Source: JAXLVB01 sp046329195 | GTDB lineage: Bacteria; Bacteroidota; Bacteroidia; Cytophagales; Spirosomataceae | Assembly: GCA_046329195.1 (NCBI GenBank) | Contig: JAXLVB010000001.1 | Span: forward strand, 2,046,001 to 2,110,000 | Reading direction: 5' to 3' | Length of the DNA stretch: 64,000 nucleotides | Part shown: one piece after another, positions 8,361 to 17,028 of the stretch | Layout: every line of letters begins with the position of its first letter | Numbering within the stretch: the first letter of the stretch is position 1 | Translations under genes and position numbers: made by a program | Notes under the pieces: model-generated | Told to the model about the DNA's origin: nothing | Databases searched by the model: none | The model's input: the letters and a program-made list of their open reading frames with translations, nothing else

Positions 8361-8729
8361 CTATTTTTTTAAAGTAACAATTAGGTCTTGCAACGTTTTG
8401 ATATGGTTTTCTAAGCTTTCAATATGTTTTTCATAGATTGTTCTCTCTTGATTACTAAGTTCATTATAAACTAACCCATTACTGGTTTGATTGGTAATCT
8501 GATTGACATGATAGACAAAGAACTGCCGTTCATCAAGTTTGACCAATTCTGAAGCATTACTAAGTCCCAAAACTCTTGAAATTTTTTCTAGTTTACCCCA
8601 GGATACATCTACTTCCCCTCTCTCTATTTTACCATACCCATTGATAGTCATTTGTAATTCATCAGCCATAAATTCTTGCTTATAGCCTTTTCGCTCTCGG
8701 AGTAGCCGTATTTTTTCACCTATTTCCAT
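8361..8729 (-). CDS. XRE-family helix-turn-helix regulator with C-terminal coiled coil
   Basis: A 122-residue protein. Residues 4-58 form a Cro/C1-type HTH (IGEKIRLLRERKGYKQEFMA, then KIERGEVDVSWGKLEKI). Residues 80-122 are a charged, Glu/Lys-rich segment with heptad-like spacing (YEKHIESLENHIKTLQDLI), probably a dimerising coiled coil. The composition is clearly more AT-rich than aroC and fabG and matches the two divergent genes on the plus strand. It may control the neighbouring lipoprotein gene, but no operator was recognised. A good Bacteroidota-type promoter lies directly upstream. Confidence 0.85.
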   Translation of the reverse strand: MEIGEKIRLLRERKGYKQEFMADELQMTINGYGKIERGEVDVSWGKLEKISRVLGLSNASELVKLDERQFFVYHVNQITNQTSNGLVYNELSNQERTIYEKHIESLENHIKTLQDLIVTLKK

Positions 8730-8749
8730 AATTTTTATTGTTTTTGATT

Positions 8750-8780
8750 CAAAAGTAGATTAAAAGTTTACAAAAACAAA
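8750..8780 (-). promoter_or_regulatory. Bacteroidota-type promoter for the HTH gene
   Basis: Read on the minus strand: TTTG (8780-8777), 19 bases, then TACTTTTG (8757-8750). This matches the Bacteroidota housekeeping consensus TTTG-N19..21-TAnnTTTG. The predicted start of transcription lies only about 14 bases from the ATG at 8729. Confidence 0.65.
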
Positions 8781-8873
8781 TTTCTATTACACTTCATGGA
8801 ATTTTGCTTTTTTCTGGTTAGATAAAATTCTGTTTTGTTTGTGCAAGAAATTCTTACCCAAACCATAACTGTT

Positions 8874-10082
8874 ATGAAAACTCGTTTATTTGTATTGTTT
8901 ATTACTTTGTTGATTTTTTCTTGTACAAAACAGGACGAAGCTGTAATGCCTGATCTTCAAAATCTAAAGTTGGAGAAAGATTTAGGGAATCTATTCGATT
9001 ATACACATCGTAATCTTGAAATTTTAGGTAAAGCAGTTCTCATTTCTTCAGAAAATTTCAATTTTAGACAAAAAGTTTATCAAGAAATTGAAAGAAAATT
9101 TGATGGGGACTTCAATGTACTTATAGAAACTCTTGATAATGACAACGTTGATTTTGACCTTGCCCAAAATGTTAGTAATGTGATTAGTACTAATAATTCA
9201 AGAGTCACCCCCGATGAGGTAATTAATGCTTTTAAAAACATAGAAGGAAAAAATTATTATCCACAAGTATATATACCATTTTATGAGGAATTAAAAGCTA
9301 AAAGAATTATTGGCACAAAAGAACCTGTATTAATTATACATGATGGACAAACCAAGGACGTATTTGAAGGATTCTCTTACAAATCAGGGGTGTTACAAAA
9401 AAATAATCAGAAGGTTGATGAAAATTATGCAAAAACCAACGAAGTTTGGGTCATTTCGTTAAATGAGAGAGTATCAAATAGCGAATTAGCGTCCACGTCG
9501 TCAAGTAAACCAGCCAGATTAGCAGGTACTCCTTACGACTACGTTGTGTGGGATAGAATAAAAGTTACTTGTTACAAAGAATCTTGGCTTGGAGGCGGTA
9601 GCGAAGTCTGCATTCAAGCTATCATTGCAAATATTGACGGCTATATAACATATCAGACTTCTCTTGGATGGAAAACAATAGAGTATTTTGTATTACCTTA
9701 CAATGTGTGGGGTGGGTCTCTCAATATTCGAGACTTTACTCGGTCTGAAGTGTCAAGAGGAGCCGTTATTACAGATATTTTTTCAGCTTTTACCTATGTT
9801 TCTAATGACCCCACACTAACTATTCCCAGTTTTTATGCGAATGGAGGGACCCCTGGTTCTCATTTTTGGTATGTGATTTACGAAGATGATAACTGGCCAG
9901 TTGGCACTCGGTATAAAGATGTAACTTCTGCTGCAGGTAGAACTTATACATTCGCTTATCGTTCAGCTGACGATGAGTACGATTCTGGTGTTATGAATGC
10001 GTATAGTAATAGTCCAACAGGTGTAGATCAGTACACCGTAGCTAACGGATGTATTGAGTTTAAAACTAAAGTAAAAAAATGA
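8874..10082 (+). CDS. Uncharacterised lipoprotein
   Basis: I do not recognise the family. The start at 8874 gives a clean lipoprotein signal (MKTRLFVLFITLLIFSC), with the acylated cysteine at residue 17. The mature part of about 385 residues has two parts. The N-terminal region is Asp/Glu/Asn-rich and probably helical (residues 25-130). The C-terminal region from about 220 onward is rich in aromatic residues and glycine (DYVVWDRIKVTCY, GTPGSHFWYVIYEDDNWPVG) and contains three cysteines that could form disulfides. Base composition is AT-rich compared with neighbouring housekeeping genes, suggesting acquisition. It overlaps the next gene by 4 bases (ATGA), so the two are translationally coupled. 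Confidence 0.75.
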   Translation: MKTRLFVLFITLLIFSCTKQDEAVMPDLQNLKLEKDLGNLFDYTHRNLEILGKAVLISSENFNFRQKVYQEIERKFDGDFNVLIETLDNDNVDFDLAQNVSNVISTNNSRVTPDEVINAFKNIEGKNYYPQVYIPFYEELKAKRIIGTKEPVLIIHDGQTKDVFEGFSYKSGVLQKNNQKVDENYAKTNEVWVISLNERVSNSELASTSSSKPARLAGTPYDYVVWDRIKVTCYKESWLGGGSEVCIQAIIANIDGYITYQTSLGWKTIEYFVLPYNVWGGSLNIRDFTRSEVSRGAVITDIFSAFTYVSNDPTLTIPSFYANGGTPGSHFWYVIYEDDNWPVGTRYKDVTSAAGRTYTFAYRSADDEYDSGVMNAYSNSPTGVDQYTVANGCIEFKTKVKK

Positions 10083-10738
10083 GAAAAAGAGCATATATTT
10101 TTTTCTTACTTTTTTTTCCGAACACTATAGTTGCTCAAATAGTAGAGCATCGAAAACTTTTCAGTGATGTTGTGACCTTTCGTGCGGGAGGAAACTGGCG
10201 AAGTACAGTCATGAATTTTTTTGATTTTCAGAATGTCAGAAATTTCAAACTGGATGTGCCTTATCCCACTGAGGCTAATATACAAGGTGTTGGATTATTT
10301 ATTGGTACATCACTTTACATAGACCGATTCAACGTAGGATTGACTTATACCCCTACTTTTCGCCATGATTATGTCCATACAGGAAGTAATTTAGTAGTGG
10401 GAGAAGATAAAAATCACCCCAAGCAATTTATTTCAGACCATGATTTTTCAATTTTTAAATTAATAAAACGAAGGAAGCGTAGTCAAATTTTAGGATTCGG
10501 ATATACAATAATAAATTTAGGAAAAGGATTTTTTGTTCAGAATCCACCTACTTACAATAATGACTATTTTTCCATTCAATTTCATACCTGGAATTTGTCT
10601 TGGGCTTTTCCAATAGCTCAGTCTTTTTATTTTGAACCACAAGTAATACTTATTCCTAAAACACTCCCCAATAATAATAGAGATAATCTACTAATGTATA
10701 ATTTCAAATTTTATATAAAACAGGGAACCATTAAGTAA
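10079..10738 (+). CDS. Uncharacterised secreted protein, probably a small outer-membrane beta-barrel
   Basis: A 219-residue product with an N-terminal signal (RKRAYIFFLLFFPNTIVAQ). The rest is rich in alternating hydrophobic/aromatic strands (GLFIGTSLYIDRFNVGLTY, FSIQFHTWNLSWAFPI, SFYFEPQVILI), the pattern of Bacteroidota outer-membrane barrels. No named domain was recognised. Its ATG overlaps the stop of the upstream lipoprotein gene (ATGA). The pair is probably a two-protein envelope module with a surface lipoprotein and a barrel partner, which is inference from gene order. Confidence 0.7.
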   Translation: MRKRAYIFFLLFFPNTIVAQIVEHRKLFSDVVTFRAGGNWRSTVMNFFDFQNVRNFKLDVPYPTEANIQGVGLFIGTSLYIDRFNVGLTYTPTFRHDYVHTGSNLVVGEDKNHPKQFISDHDFSIFKLIKRRKRSQILGFGYTIINLGKGFFVQNPPTYNNDYFSIQFHTWNLSWAFPIAQSFYFEPQVILIPKTLPNNNRDNLLMYNFKFYIKQGTIK

Positions 10739-10856
10739 CGGCAACTATCCGCAATAGAGTTCTTCGTATCGCAACGTGCTAACTTTTAACCATTTGTGCT
10801 GGTCGTGATGTGGGGTCTTAAATCGTTAATTATCAAAAATGTAGATAGGGTGTTTT

Positions 10857-12299
10857 CTACTTTTTCTCTTTTTTGGTCCAAAAAATGGCAACCATGCCAA
10901 GGAGCATTACCGCCAAAAACAAATTAGCAATGCCTTTGACCAAGGCTCGCCAGTCTATTTCTTGCTTGGTGCTGTCTTCTTTTTCTAAGTTGGCAAAGAT
11001 AGAGTTACCTTCAGATGCTTCGCTGTCGTTTTTGATACTTTTGCCGCTGACCGTTACCGCCAAATTGGCTTTGAGGGTATCGTAACGAGCCGTGGCGGGG
11101 TCGAACCGAACCCAGCGTACGTAATTGCCGAGTGCAAAAGTACCAGCTTGTTTTGGAATCACCTGAAAAGTGAAGATTTTTTCGCCCGTCACTCGCCCCA
11201 ACCGGCGGCTGATGAGCTGCCGAACATCAGGTGGATAAAAGTCGAATAAGGTGTCCTGCTCAATGGTAGGTGTTGGAATAGCTGAGAGGTTGCCTTCGCC
11301 AATGACCCGAACCTCGTATTGAAAACTTTTGCCTGTTACTACCTTGTTGCTACTGATTTTTTCGATAACCTGAAACGCCCCCACAACCGCTTGGTTTTTG
11401 GCGGCAAAATTAGGGAGCTCCATTGGTACTACGGGAAACGACTTGGCTTTGAACAACTTCGTGACACTTTTGCCTTCTTGTTTGACCAACATATTCAGAC
11501 CGATTTCGGGGAACCGAATTGGTTTGCTATTGAGTGGGTACAGTACTGCTTGATAGAGCTTGTATTCTGTGTATTTTTTGTTGCCAATTAGCACAGGAAG
11601 TGTCTGGACTTCTTCGATACCAAAGTTTTCGATAAGACAGTTAGAGGGCTGAAGTAGGTGAGCAATAGCCGATACTTGAGCACCCAAATCGTTGGGGAAG
11701 TCCATCTCGGCTGTATTGGTTTCGGCTACATAAAAGGCCAATTTTACAGTAAATCCTTGCCCAACAAATACTCGTGAAGTATTGACACGCAAGGCCAAAA
11801 ATGCCTCGTCGCTGGCTGTAATATCTCCCTCTGATTCGTTTTCTACCTTGCTGTCGTTGGTATCGTTCAGGTTTGGCGGAATCACATTGACCGTACCGCC
11901 TTCGGAGCGTACAGGCTGGCCATTGACCATCATACTAAACTGAGCAATACGGTAAACTCCCTCTTTTGTAGCCGCATAGTTCTGAATAATACGGTGATTG
12001 AGGGTGGTTTTGCCGCCTACCACACTGCTGGTCGTGACACTCTCAACGCCCCTTTTCTGAAAACCTGGAATGTTCGGAAAACCCGTTGCATCTCGTTTTT
12101 CACTGTTTTGAATAGTAACCGTAATGGTAAAAGGCTTATTAATAGGTAGGTTTTTGTCCCCCAATTCGATGCTGATTTTAGTATCTTGTGCCTGAATCAG
12201 ATGGCTAAATACTACCATCATCAACCCCATAAAAATGGAACAGATGCGTATGGAGAGGGCTGATTGCCAAGGTGATATGGTTGATTGTGAACCCGTCAT
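10857..12299 (-). CDS. batD: BatD-like protein
   Basis: Resembles BatD of the Bacteroides aerotolerance (Bat) family: an envelope protein with an N-terminal signal and membrane anchor (about residues 17-37), an immunoglobulin-like extracytoplasmic region, and a C-terminal transmembrane helix (about 455-475) followed by a basic KKEKK tail. The opening TKISIELGDKNLPINKPFTI, the FPNIPGFQKRG stretch and the FQVIPKQAGTFALG region are typical of the family. Its ATG overlaps the stop codon of the dihydroorotase gene by one base (TAATG), indicating translational coupling. No batA/B/C/E genes are in the window, so this is an isolated batD. Confidence 0.85.
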   Translation of the reverse strand: MTGSQSTISPWQSALSIRICSIFMGLMMVVFSHLIQAQDTKISIELGDKNLPINKPFTITVTIQNSEKRDATGFPNIPGFQKRGVESVTTSSVVGGKTTLNHRIIQNYAATKEGVYRIAQFSMMVNGQPVRSEGGTVNVIPPNLNDTNDSKVENESEGDITASDEAFLALRVNTSRVFVGQGFTVKLAFYVAETNTAEMDFPNDLGAQVSAIAHLLQPSNCLIENFGIEEVQTLPVLIGNKKYTEYKLYQAVLYPLNSKPIRFPEIGLNMLVKQEGKSVTKLFKAKSFPVVPMELPNFAAKNQAVVGAFQVIEKISSNKVVTGKSFQYEVRVIGEGNLSAIPTPTIEQDTLFDFYPPDVRQLISRRLGRVTGEKIFTFQVIPKQAGTFALGNYVRWVRFDPATARYDTLKANLAVTVSGKSIKNDSEASEGNSIFANLEKEDSTKQEIDWRALVKGIANLFLAVMLLGMVAIFWTKKEKK

Positions 12300-13639
12300 T
12301 ATCTCGAAAAAGATAGTCGCATCCCTTTATGCGATTCATCAAATTGGCCATTTTGATACACCAACTGCCCGGATACGAGCGTGTGGGTGATGCTCGAACG
12401 GAACGTGTGCCCCTCTAAAGGCGACCAACCGCATTGATAGTAAAGGCTGTCTTTCTGAACGGTATGGGTACGGTTGAGGTCAACCAGTACTAAGTCAGCA
12501 AAATAGCCTTCTCGGATGTAGCCTCGTTGTTCAATCTGGAAGCAGTCAGCTACGGCATGGCTCATTTTTTGGACAATCTTCTCCAATGAAATTTTGCCTT
12601 GATGGTACAAGTCAAGCATCATCAAAAGTGGGTGCTGCACCAAGGGCAATCCCGACGGCGCTTGCCAGTACGACTGTTGTTTTTCGTCCCACGTATGAGG
12701 GGCGTGGTCGGTGGCAATGACATCAATGCGGTCGTCAAGAAGCGCTTGTAAAATGCGCTGCTTATGGCCGTCGGCTTTAATGGCTGGGTTGCATTTGATG
12801 AGGTTGCCCAAGTGCTCGTAGTCGCTGGCATCAAACCACAGATGATGTACACAGGCTTCGGAGGTAATGTGTTTTGACCCACTTCCAAAGGTTTGAGGCT
12901 CAAATAGTTCTACTTCGTCGCCCGTAGAAATATGCAGAATGTGCAGACGAGTTTTATGCTTTTTGGCCAAGCTTACGGCTAACGAACTGGACAGATAACA
13001 GGCTTCGATGCTTCGTACCAGCGGATGAATGCGAGGGTGGGCTTGCTCTCCGTAAAGGGCTTTATAGTGGGCGGCATCGGCTCTTACGGTAGCTTCGTCT
13101 TCGCAGTGTGTAGCGATGAGTAAGGCACTATTGGCAAATACTTTTTCGAGTACAGTGGGGTTATCAACCAACATATTTCCCGTAGAAGACCCCATAAAGA
13201 TTTTCAGACCACAGACATTTTGAGGGTCTGTACGCATTACTTCGTCGTAATTGTCGTTAGACACTCCCATGTAAAACGAGTAATTGGCCAACGACGTACG
13301 AGCGGCTACTTCGTACTTATCGGCCAACAGTGCTTGAGTCAGTGCATTCGGAACGGTGTTGGGCATTTCCATAAAACTGGTTACACCTCCGGCTACGGCG
13401 GCTCGTGCTTCCGAATAAATGGTAGCCTTGTGAGTAAGGCCGGGTTCTCTGAAATGCACTTGGTCGTCAATCACGCCTGGGAGTAGGGCTTTGCCGTTGG
13501 CATCTATCACTACGTCGGCGCTCAAATGACTAAAATTACCCCCTATTTGCTGAATGAGGCCATCTTTTACAAAAATATCTTGTTGTTTGGTCTGTCCTTC
13601 GTTAACAACGTGGGCGTTGAGGATTAAGATTGAGTTCAT
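12299..13639 (-). CDS. pyrC: Dihydroorotase (Bacteroidota type)
   Basis: Amidohydrolase-fold enzyme of pyrimidine synthesis that interconverts carbamoyl-aspartate and dihydroorotate. The start at 13639 (MNSILILNAHVVNEG) was preferred over an ATG 54 bases upstream because the family begins there. Signatures are GVIDDQVHFREPGLTHKA, GLKIFMGSSTGNMLVDNP with the region where a carboxylated Lys is usual, ATHCEDE, LHILHIST, and the late DVIATDHAPH. In the first metal motif, the usual HxH reads QVH. As I recall, the same change occurs in the Porphyromonas homologue, so it is a subgroup feature and not damage. A gene for BatD follows with a one-base overlap. Confidence 0.92.
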   Translation of the reverse strand: MNSILILNAHVVNEGQTKQQDIFVKDGLIQQIGGNFSHLSADVVIDANGKALLPGVIDDQVHFREPGLTHKATIYSEARAAVAGGVTSFMEMPNTVPNALTQALLADKYEVAARTSLANYSFYMGVSNDNYDEVMRTDPQNVCGLKIFMGSSTGNMLVDNPTVLEKVFANSALLIATHCEDEATVRADAAHYKALYGEQAHPRIHPLVRSIEACYLSSSLAVSLAKKHKTRLHILHISTGDEVELFEPQTFGSGSKHITSEACVHHLWFDASDYEHLGNLIKCNPAIKADGHKQRILQALLDDRIDVIATDHAPHTWDEKQQSYWQAPSGLPLVQHPLLMMLDLYHQGKISLEKIVQKMSHAVADCFQIEQRGYIREGYFADLVLVDLNRTHTVQKDSLYYQCGWSPLEGHTFRSSITHTLVSGQLVYQNGQFDESHKGMRLSFSR

Positions 13640-13649
13640 ATATTCAGAG

Positions 13650-13670
13650 GCTTGCAAGGTGTTTGCAAGC
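13650..13670. repeat. Small palindrome between the RAYT gene and pyrC
   Basis: 8-bp arms GCTTGCAA (13650-13657) and TTGCAAGC (13663-13670) around GGTGT. It lies 20 bases downstream of the transposase stop and just upstream of the dihydroorotase start. A further GCTTGC follows at 13679. Confidence 0.55.
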
Positions 13671-13689
13671 TTTTGGGAGCTTGCTGACA

Positions 13690-14301
13690 TCAAGGATAAA
13701 TTTTTGGGTCAATAGGCTGTTGATGAAACAAAATAAACGCTTCTTTACCTCCAAACCAAGCTATTACTTCATTACGCTGAAGTTGAGTTGGTTTTTCAGA
13801 AAGTATGCTTCTGTACGAAGAATGTTCCCATTGTTCTATCTTATTCACAAACCCATGATGAACAGGGTTTGCATGGACATAATGAATTAGTTTGGTAAAA
13901 TAGCTATCATTGTCCACACAATTTCGATTTACATTATCTAAAAATAAACTGCCTTTTCGCTCAAAAACTTTATTAAATGCTTTAGAGTAGCTATTGAAGA
14001 AATGACTAAACTGGTAACTGATAAAGGTACTTATGTTGTGTTGAATTTGGTTAATTTTCTTTGGAGTTTCTTGAAAATATGCCATTATTTCTATCTCAGA
14101 TTTGATTTTGATAAAAAAATGAAAATGATTAGGAAGCAAACAATAGGCATAAGTTTTTGCAATAGGGGAAATATACTTTGCGTATTTTTTTAAAAAGAAA
14201 TGATAGTTTTCATGCTTTAGAAATAGATTGTCATTGGCGTTTCCATGATTGAAAACGTGGTAATATGTTTCAGGGTAAAAAGGTTCTCTGGCATTTCCCA
14301 T
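13690..14301 (-). CDS. REP-associated tyrosine transposase (RAYT), copy 1
   Basis: A 203-residue HUH-superfamily single-strand nuclease of the Y1/TnpA-REP type. The N-terminal YYHVFNHGNANDNLF is followed by the HUH motif in AYCLLPNHFHFFIKI. The proposed catalytic tyrosine lies in FNSYSKAFNKVF, followed by RKGSLF and the conserved YVHANPVHHG. Such proteins process REP hairpins and are usually single-copy domesticated genes rather than classical insertion sequences. Here a 33-bp perfect hairpin (14316-14348) sits 14 bases upstream of the start and a small palindrome lies downstream. It is more AT-rich than its neighbours pyrC and hemB, which fits insertion between them. Confidence 0.9.
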   Translation of the reverse strand: MGNAREPFYPETYYHVFNHGNANDNLFLKHENYHFFLKKYAKYISPIAKTYAYCLLPNHFHFFIKIKSEIEIMAYFQETPKKINQIQHNISTFISYQFSHFFNSYSKAFNKVFERKGSLFLDNVNRNCVDNDSYFTKLIHYVHANPVHHGFVNKIEQWEHSSYRSILSEKPTQLQRNEVIAWFGGKEAFILFHQQPIDPKIYP

Positions 14302-14315
14302 TTTTGGATACGGTT

Positions 14316-14348
14316 AAACCCGCAAGGTTTCAAAAACCTTGCGGGTTT
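14316..14348. repeat. REP-like hairpin, family B, next to RAYT copy 1
   Basis: Perfect 15-bp arms AAACCCGCAAGGTTT (14316-14330) and AAACCTTGCGGGTTT (14334-14348) with a CAA loop. It sits between the divergent side of RAYT copy 1 and the end of hemB. It may be the substrate of that RAYT and may also terminate the hemB transcript. Confidence 0.8.
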
Positions 14349-14359
14349 GAGAAAGATTA

Positions 14360-15343
14360 CTATCTATGACTCAACTCGGCAAATTCCTTGGCAAAGTAGG
14401 TCAGAATCACCTTGGCACCTGCTCGCTTGATAGAGGTGAGGATTTCGACCATGGCCCGAGTACCATCGAGCCAGCCGTTTTGGGCAGCGGCTTTCACCAT
14501 CGCATACTCGCCTGATACGTTGTAGGCTGCAATTGGAATATCAAAATGCTGGTTCAAGGTTTTGATAACGTCCAAATACGAAAGGGCTGGCTTAACCATC
14601 ATAAAATCAGCGCCTTCTTCATAGTCTAATTCCGCCTCAATGAGTGCCTCTCGTACATTGGCCGGGTTCATCTGATACGTTTTTTTGTCACCAAAGCGGG
14701 GCGCTGAGTCGAGTGCATCTCTGAACGGCCCATAAAAGGCTGAGGCATACTTGGCTGTGTACGACATGATGCTTACGTTGGTAAATCCCTCGTCGTCCAG
14801 CACTTCACGGAGGTAGCCCACTCGCCCGTCCATCATATCCGAAGGTCCCAAAATATCAGCACCGGCTTGGGCTTGAGCTAGGGCCATTTTGCCCAGAATC
14901 TCAAGGGTTTCGTCGTTCAGGATTCTGCCGTTTTGTACCAGTCCATCGTGGCCGTCAGAGCTGTAGGGGTCCATGGCTACATCGGTCATCACCACTACTT
15001 CGGGGTACTTGCTTTTGATTTGATGAATCGCCTCCAAATACATATTGCCTGCTTGGTAGCTAAGGGTGGCAAACTTGTCTTTTTTTTCTTCGGCGAAGTT
15101 CGGAAACAAGTCAAATGCTTTGATACCTAAGTCCACACAAGCACCGATTTCGTCTAATAGTTTGTCTAACGAATACCGAAAAATACCAGGCATTGATTTC
15201 ACCTCGCTGGTGACATTGGTGCCTTCCATAACAAACATAGGTAGAATTAAGTCATTGACAGAGAGCGTGGTTTCTTCGACCATCGCTCGAATCGCTGCCG
15301 ATTGCCGTAAGCGGCGGGGGCGTCGCTGAAGAGTATAGTGCAT
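14360..15343 (-). CDS. hemB: Delta-aminolevulinic acid dehydratase (porphobilinogen synthase)
   Basis: Condenses two 5-aminolevulinate molecules to porphobilinogen in haem synthesis. Complete at 327 residues. The two Schiff-base lysines are visible: Lys198 in SYTAKYAS and the active-site Lys251 in FMMVKPALSYLD. The metal region reads TDVAMDPYSSDGHDG (residues 120-134), with Asp in place of the cysteines of zinc enzymes, so this is the magnesium/alkali-metal type. GPSDMMDGR is also conserved. A HemJ-like gene lies about 9 kb away, but no other haem genes are adjacent. Confidence 0.97.
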   Translation of the reverse strand: MHYTLQRRPRRLRQSAAIRAMVEETTLSVNDLILPMFVMEGTNVTSEVKSMPGIFRYSLDKLLDEIGACVDLGIKAFDLFPNFAEEKKDKFATLSYQAGNMYLEAIHQIKSKYPEVVVMTDVAMDPYSSDGHDGLVQNGRILNDETLEILGKMALAQAQAGADILGPSDMMDGRVGYLREVLDDEGFTNVSIMSYTAKYASAFYGPFRDALDSAPRFGDKKTYQMNPANVREALIEAELDYEEGADFMMVKPALSYLDVIKTLNQHFDIPIAAYNVSGEYAMVKAAAQNGWLDGTRAMVEILTSIKRAGAKVILTYFAKEFAELSHR

Positions 15344-15533
15344 GGTTTGAATCGTTCGGTTTTGAAATAGGCAAGCATCCTTGCCGATTGACTGGCAAAA
15401 TTACGTTGGAATGCCGAGGAAAGATGTGTGTCAGGAAAAGAAATTAAGACTTCGTGCGAGTTGAAGTAGTACGAAGGGGGCACTAATTAGTGACAATGGT
15501 TTGATTGTCAGTGTACTTTGCCTTGAAGTAGTG

Positions 15534-16019
15534 CTAAAGCACCTGACTACCTACCTGATAGAACGCCACTACTATCATAGCTAAACAAAGCAGTACTTTC
15601 ATAAAAATACCTGCCAAAAAGCCTAAGAACGAACCCACAGCGGCTTTCAGTGCCTTGGTGGTGACCATGCCACCGACTAGTTCGCCAATAAAAGCCCCCA
15701 GAAATGCCCCTAAGAAAATGCCAATGGCAGGTATAAAAAAGAATCCCACACAAAGCCCGATGGTGGAGCCCCACGTGCCGTAACTGGTCCCGCCAAATTT
15801 TTTGATACCCCAGATAGGCACATAATAATCAAGAACGCTGATTACTAGTGTGATAACAAAAAAGCTGACTAATACCGTTTTGCTGAAATGAGCATAGTGC
15901 GAATATTGCAACAAAACCAATCCACCGTAGCTGAGGGGCGGCCCAGGTAATGGCAACACGGCTCCTGCCAGCCCAACCAGCAGGCAGCCTATGCCAAGAA
16001 TCAATAACAGAATGTCCAT
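15534..16019 (-). CDS. DUF456-family membrane protein
   Basis: A membrane protein of about 161 residues from MDILLLILGIGCLLVGLAG. It has a glycine- and alanine-rich hydrophobic pattern with three to four membrane segments and the family feature of an early GLAGAVLPLPGPPL loop. A later glycine-zipper stretch (GIFLGAFLGAFIGELVGG) is also seen. The role of DUF456 proteins is unknown. The ATG at 16019 is preferred to one 24 bases upstream because the hydrophobic segment then begins at once. It is on the same strand as the response regulator, with 43 bases between them, and may be co-transcribed with the two-component genes. Confidence 0.8.
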   Translation of the reverse strand: MDILLLILGIGCLLVGLAGAVLPLPGPPLSYGGLVLLQYSHYAHFSKTVLVSFFVITLVISVLDYYVPIWGIKKFGGTSYGTWGSTIGLCVGFFFIPAIGIFLGAFLGAFIGELVGGMVTTKALKAAVGSFLGFLAGIFMKVLLCLAMIVVAFYQVGSQVL

Positions 16020-16062
16020 GCTTGTCACACAATTTTGTAACACGATTTGTCAAATCGTGGAG

Positions 16063-16758
16063 TTATTGAGTAATCAGCTTGAAACCTTCGCCGTGTAGGT
16101 TGATAATCTGCACGTTAGGGTCATGGCGGAGGTATTTTCGGAGTTTGGTAATGTACACATCCATACTGCGAGCGTTGAAATAGCTGTCGTCGCCCCAGAC
16201 TACTTTGAGTGCAAAACTTCGGCTCAAAGGCTGGTTCATGTTCAAACACAACAACTTGAGCAGTTCTGATTCCTTGCTGGTTAGTTTAGATTTTTCGTCG
16301 CCATGCACCAGCGTCTGGTGTTCGTAGTCAAACTGCATCGTACCGACTTTAAACACCGAGGCATTGCTCGTTGGGGTATTGGCTTCGCCATTCGGATGCG
16401 TTCGACGCAAGATGGCCTGCATCCGCATCAACAGTTCTTCCATACTAAAAGGCTTGGTCATGTAGTCGTCGCCTCCTACTCTAAAGCCCTGCAAGGTATC
16501 TTCTTTCATAGACTTGGCCGTCAAGAAGATAATGGGTACTTCTCTGCTTGCCATCCGAATCTCTTTGGCGAGCGTAAACCCGTCTTTTTTAGGCATCATT
16601 ACATCCAGAATACACAAATCGTAGGGGTGTTGCAAAAATCGGTTGAGCCCCTCGTTGCCATCTCGGGCTAAGTCAGTGGCATAGCCTTTAATAGTAAGGT
16701 ATTCTTGGAGCAATTGCCCTAGGTTGGGGTCGTCTTCGACAAGCAGTACTTTGGTCAT
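16063..16758 (-). CDS. OmpR/PhoB-family response regulator
   Basis: A 231-residue two-component regulator. The receiver domain covers residues 1-120, with the acidic pair in VEDD, the phosphoacceptor Asp52 in CILDVMMPKKDG, Thr80 and Lys102 (YMTKPFS). A C-terminal winged-helix DNA-binding domain covers about 130-230 (SKESELLKLLCLNMNQPLSR, RSMDVYITKLRKYL). It is downstream of a sensor kinase gene on the same strand with a 270-base gap, so the two are presumed partners. Its targets are unknown; the divergently transcribed T9SS-type gene next to the kinase is one candidate. Confidence 0.93.
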   Translation of the reverse strand: MTKVLLVEDDPNLGQLLQEYLTIKGYATDLARDGNEGLNRFLQHPYDLCILDVMMPKKDGFTLAKEIRMASREVPIIFLTAKSMKEDTLQGFRVGGDDYMTKPFSMEELLMRMQAILRRTHPNGEANTPTSNASVFKVGTMQFDYEHQTLVHGDEKSKLTSKESELLKLLCLNMNQPLSRSFALKVVWGDDSYFNARSMDVYITKLRKYLRHDPNVQIINLHGEGFKLITQ

Positions 16759-17028
16759 TGTTGTGTTGAATAAATGGAAATGAGCTGATGTATTGGCGTG
16801 TTGGTTGTATCAAATTCAAGAACAGTACAAATCGGCCTGTCCAAGTAGATGTTGATTAGGGAATTGGCTGCTGACGTTTGACAATGTACTTATAATTGGG
16901 ATGATAATGGCAATTGTTCGGTGAGAAATAAGGTAGGTGGAGTTGTTGGGTTGCTTATCTACACGAATGAAGCGAAGTAAAAACCAACGCCCTATCCATG
17001 TACTAATAACTAGTTATCAATAACAACC

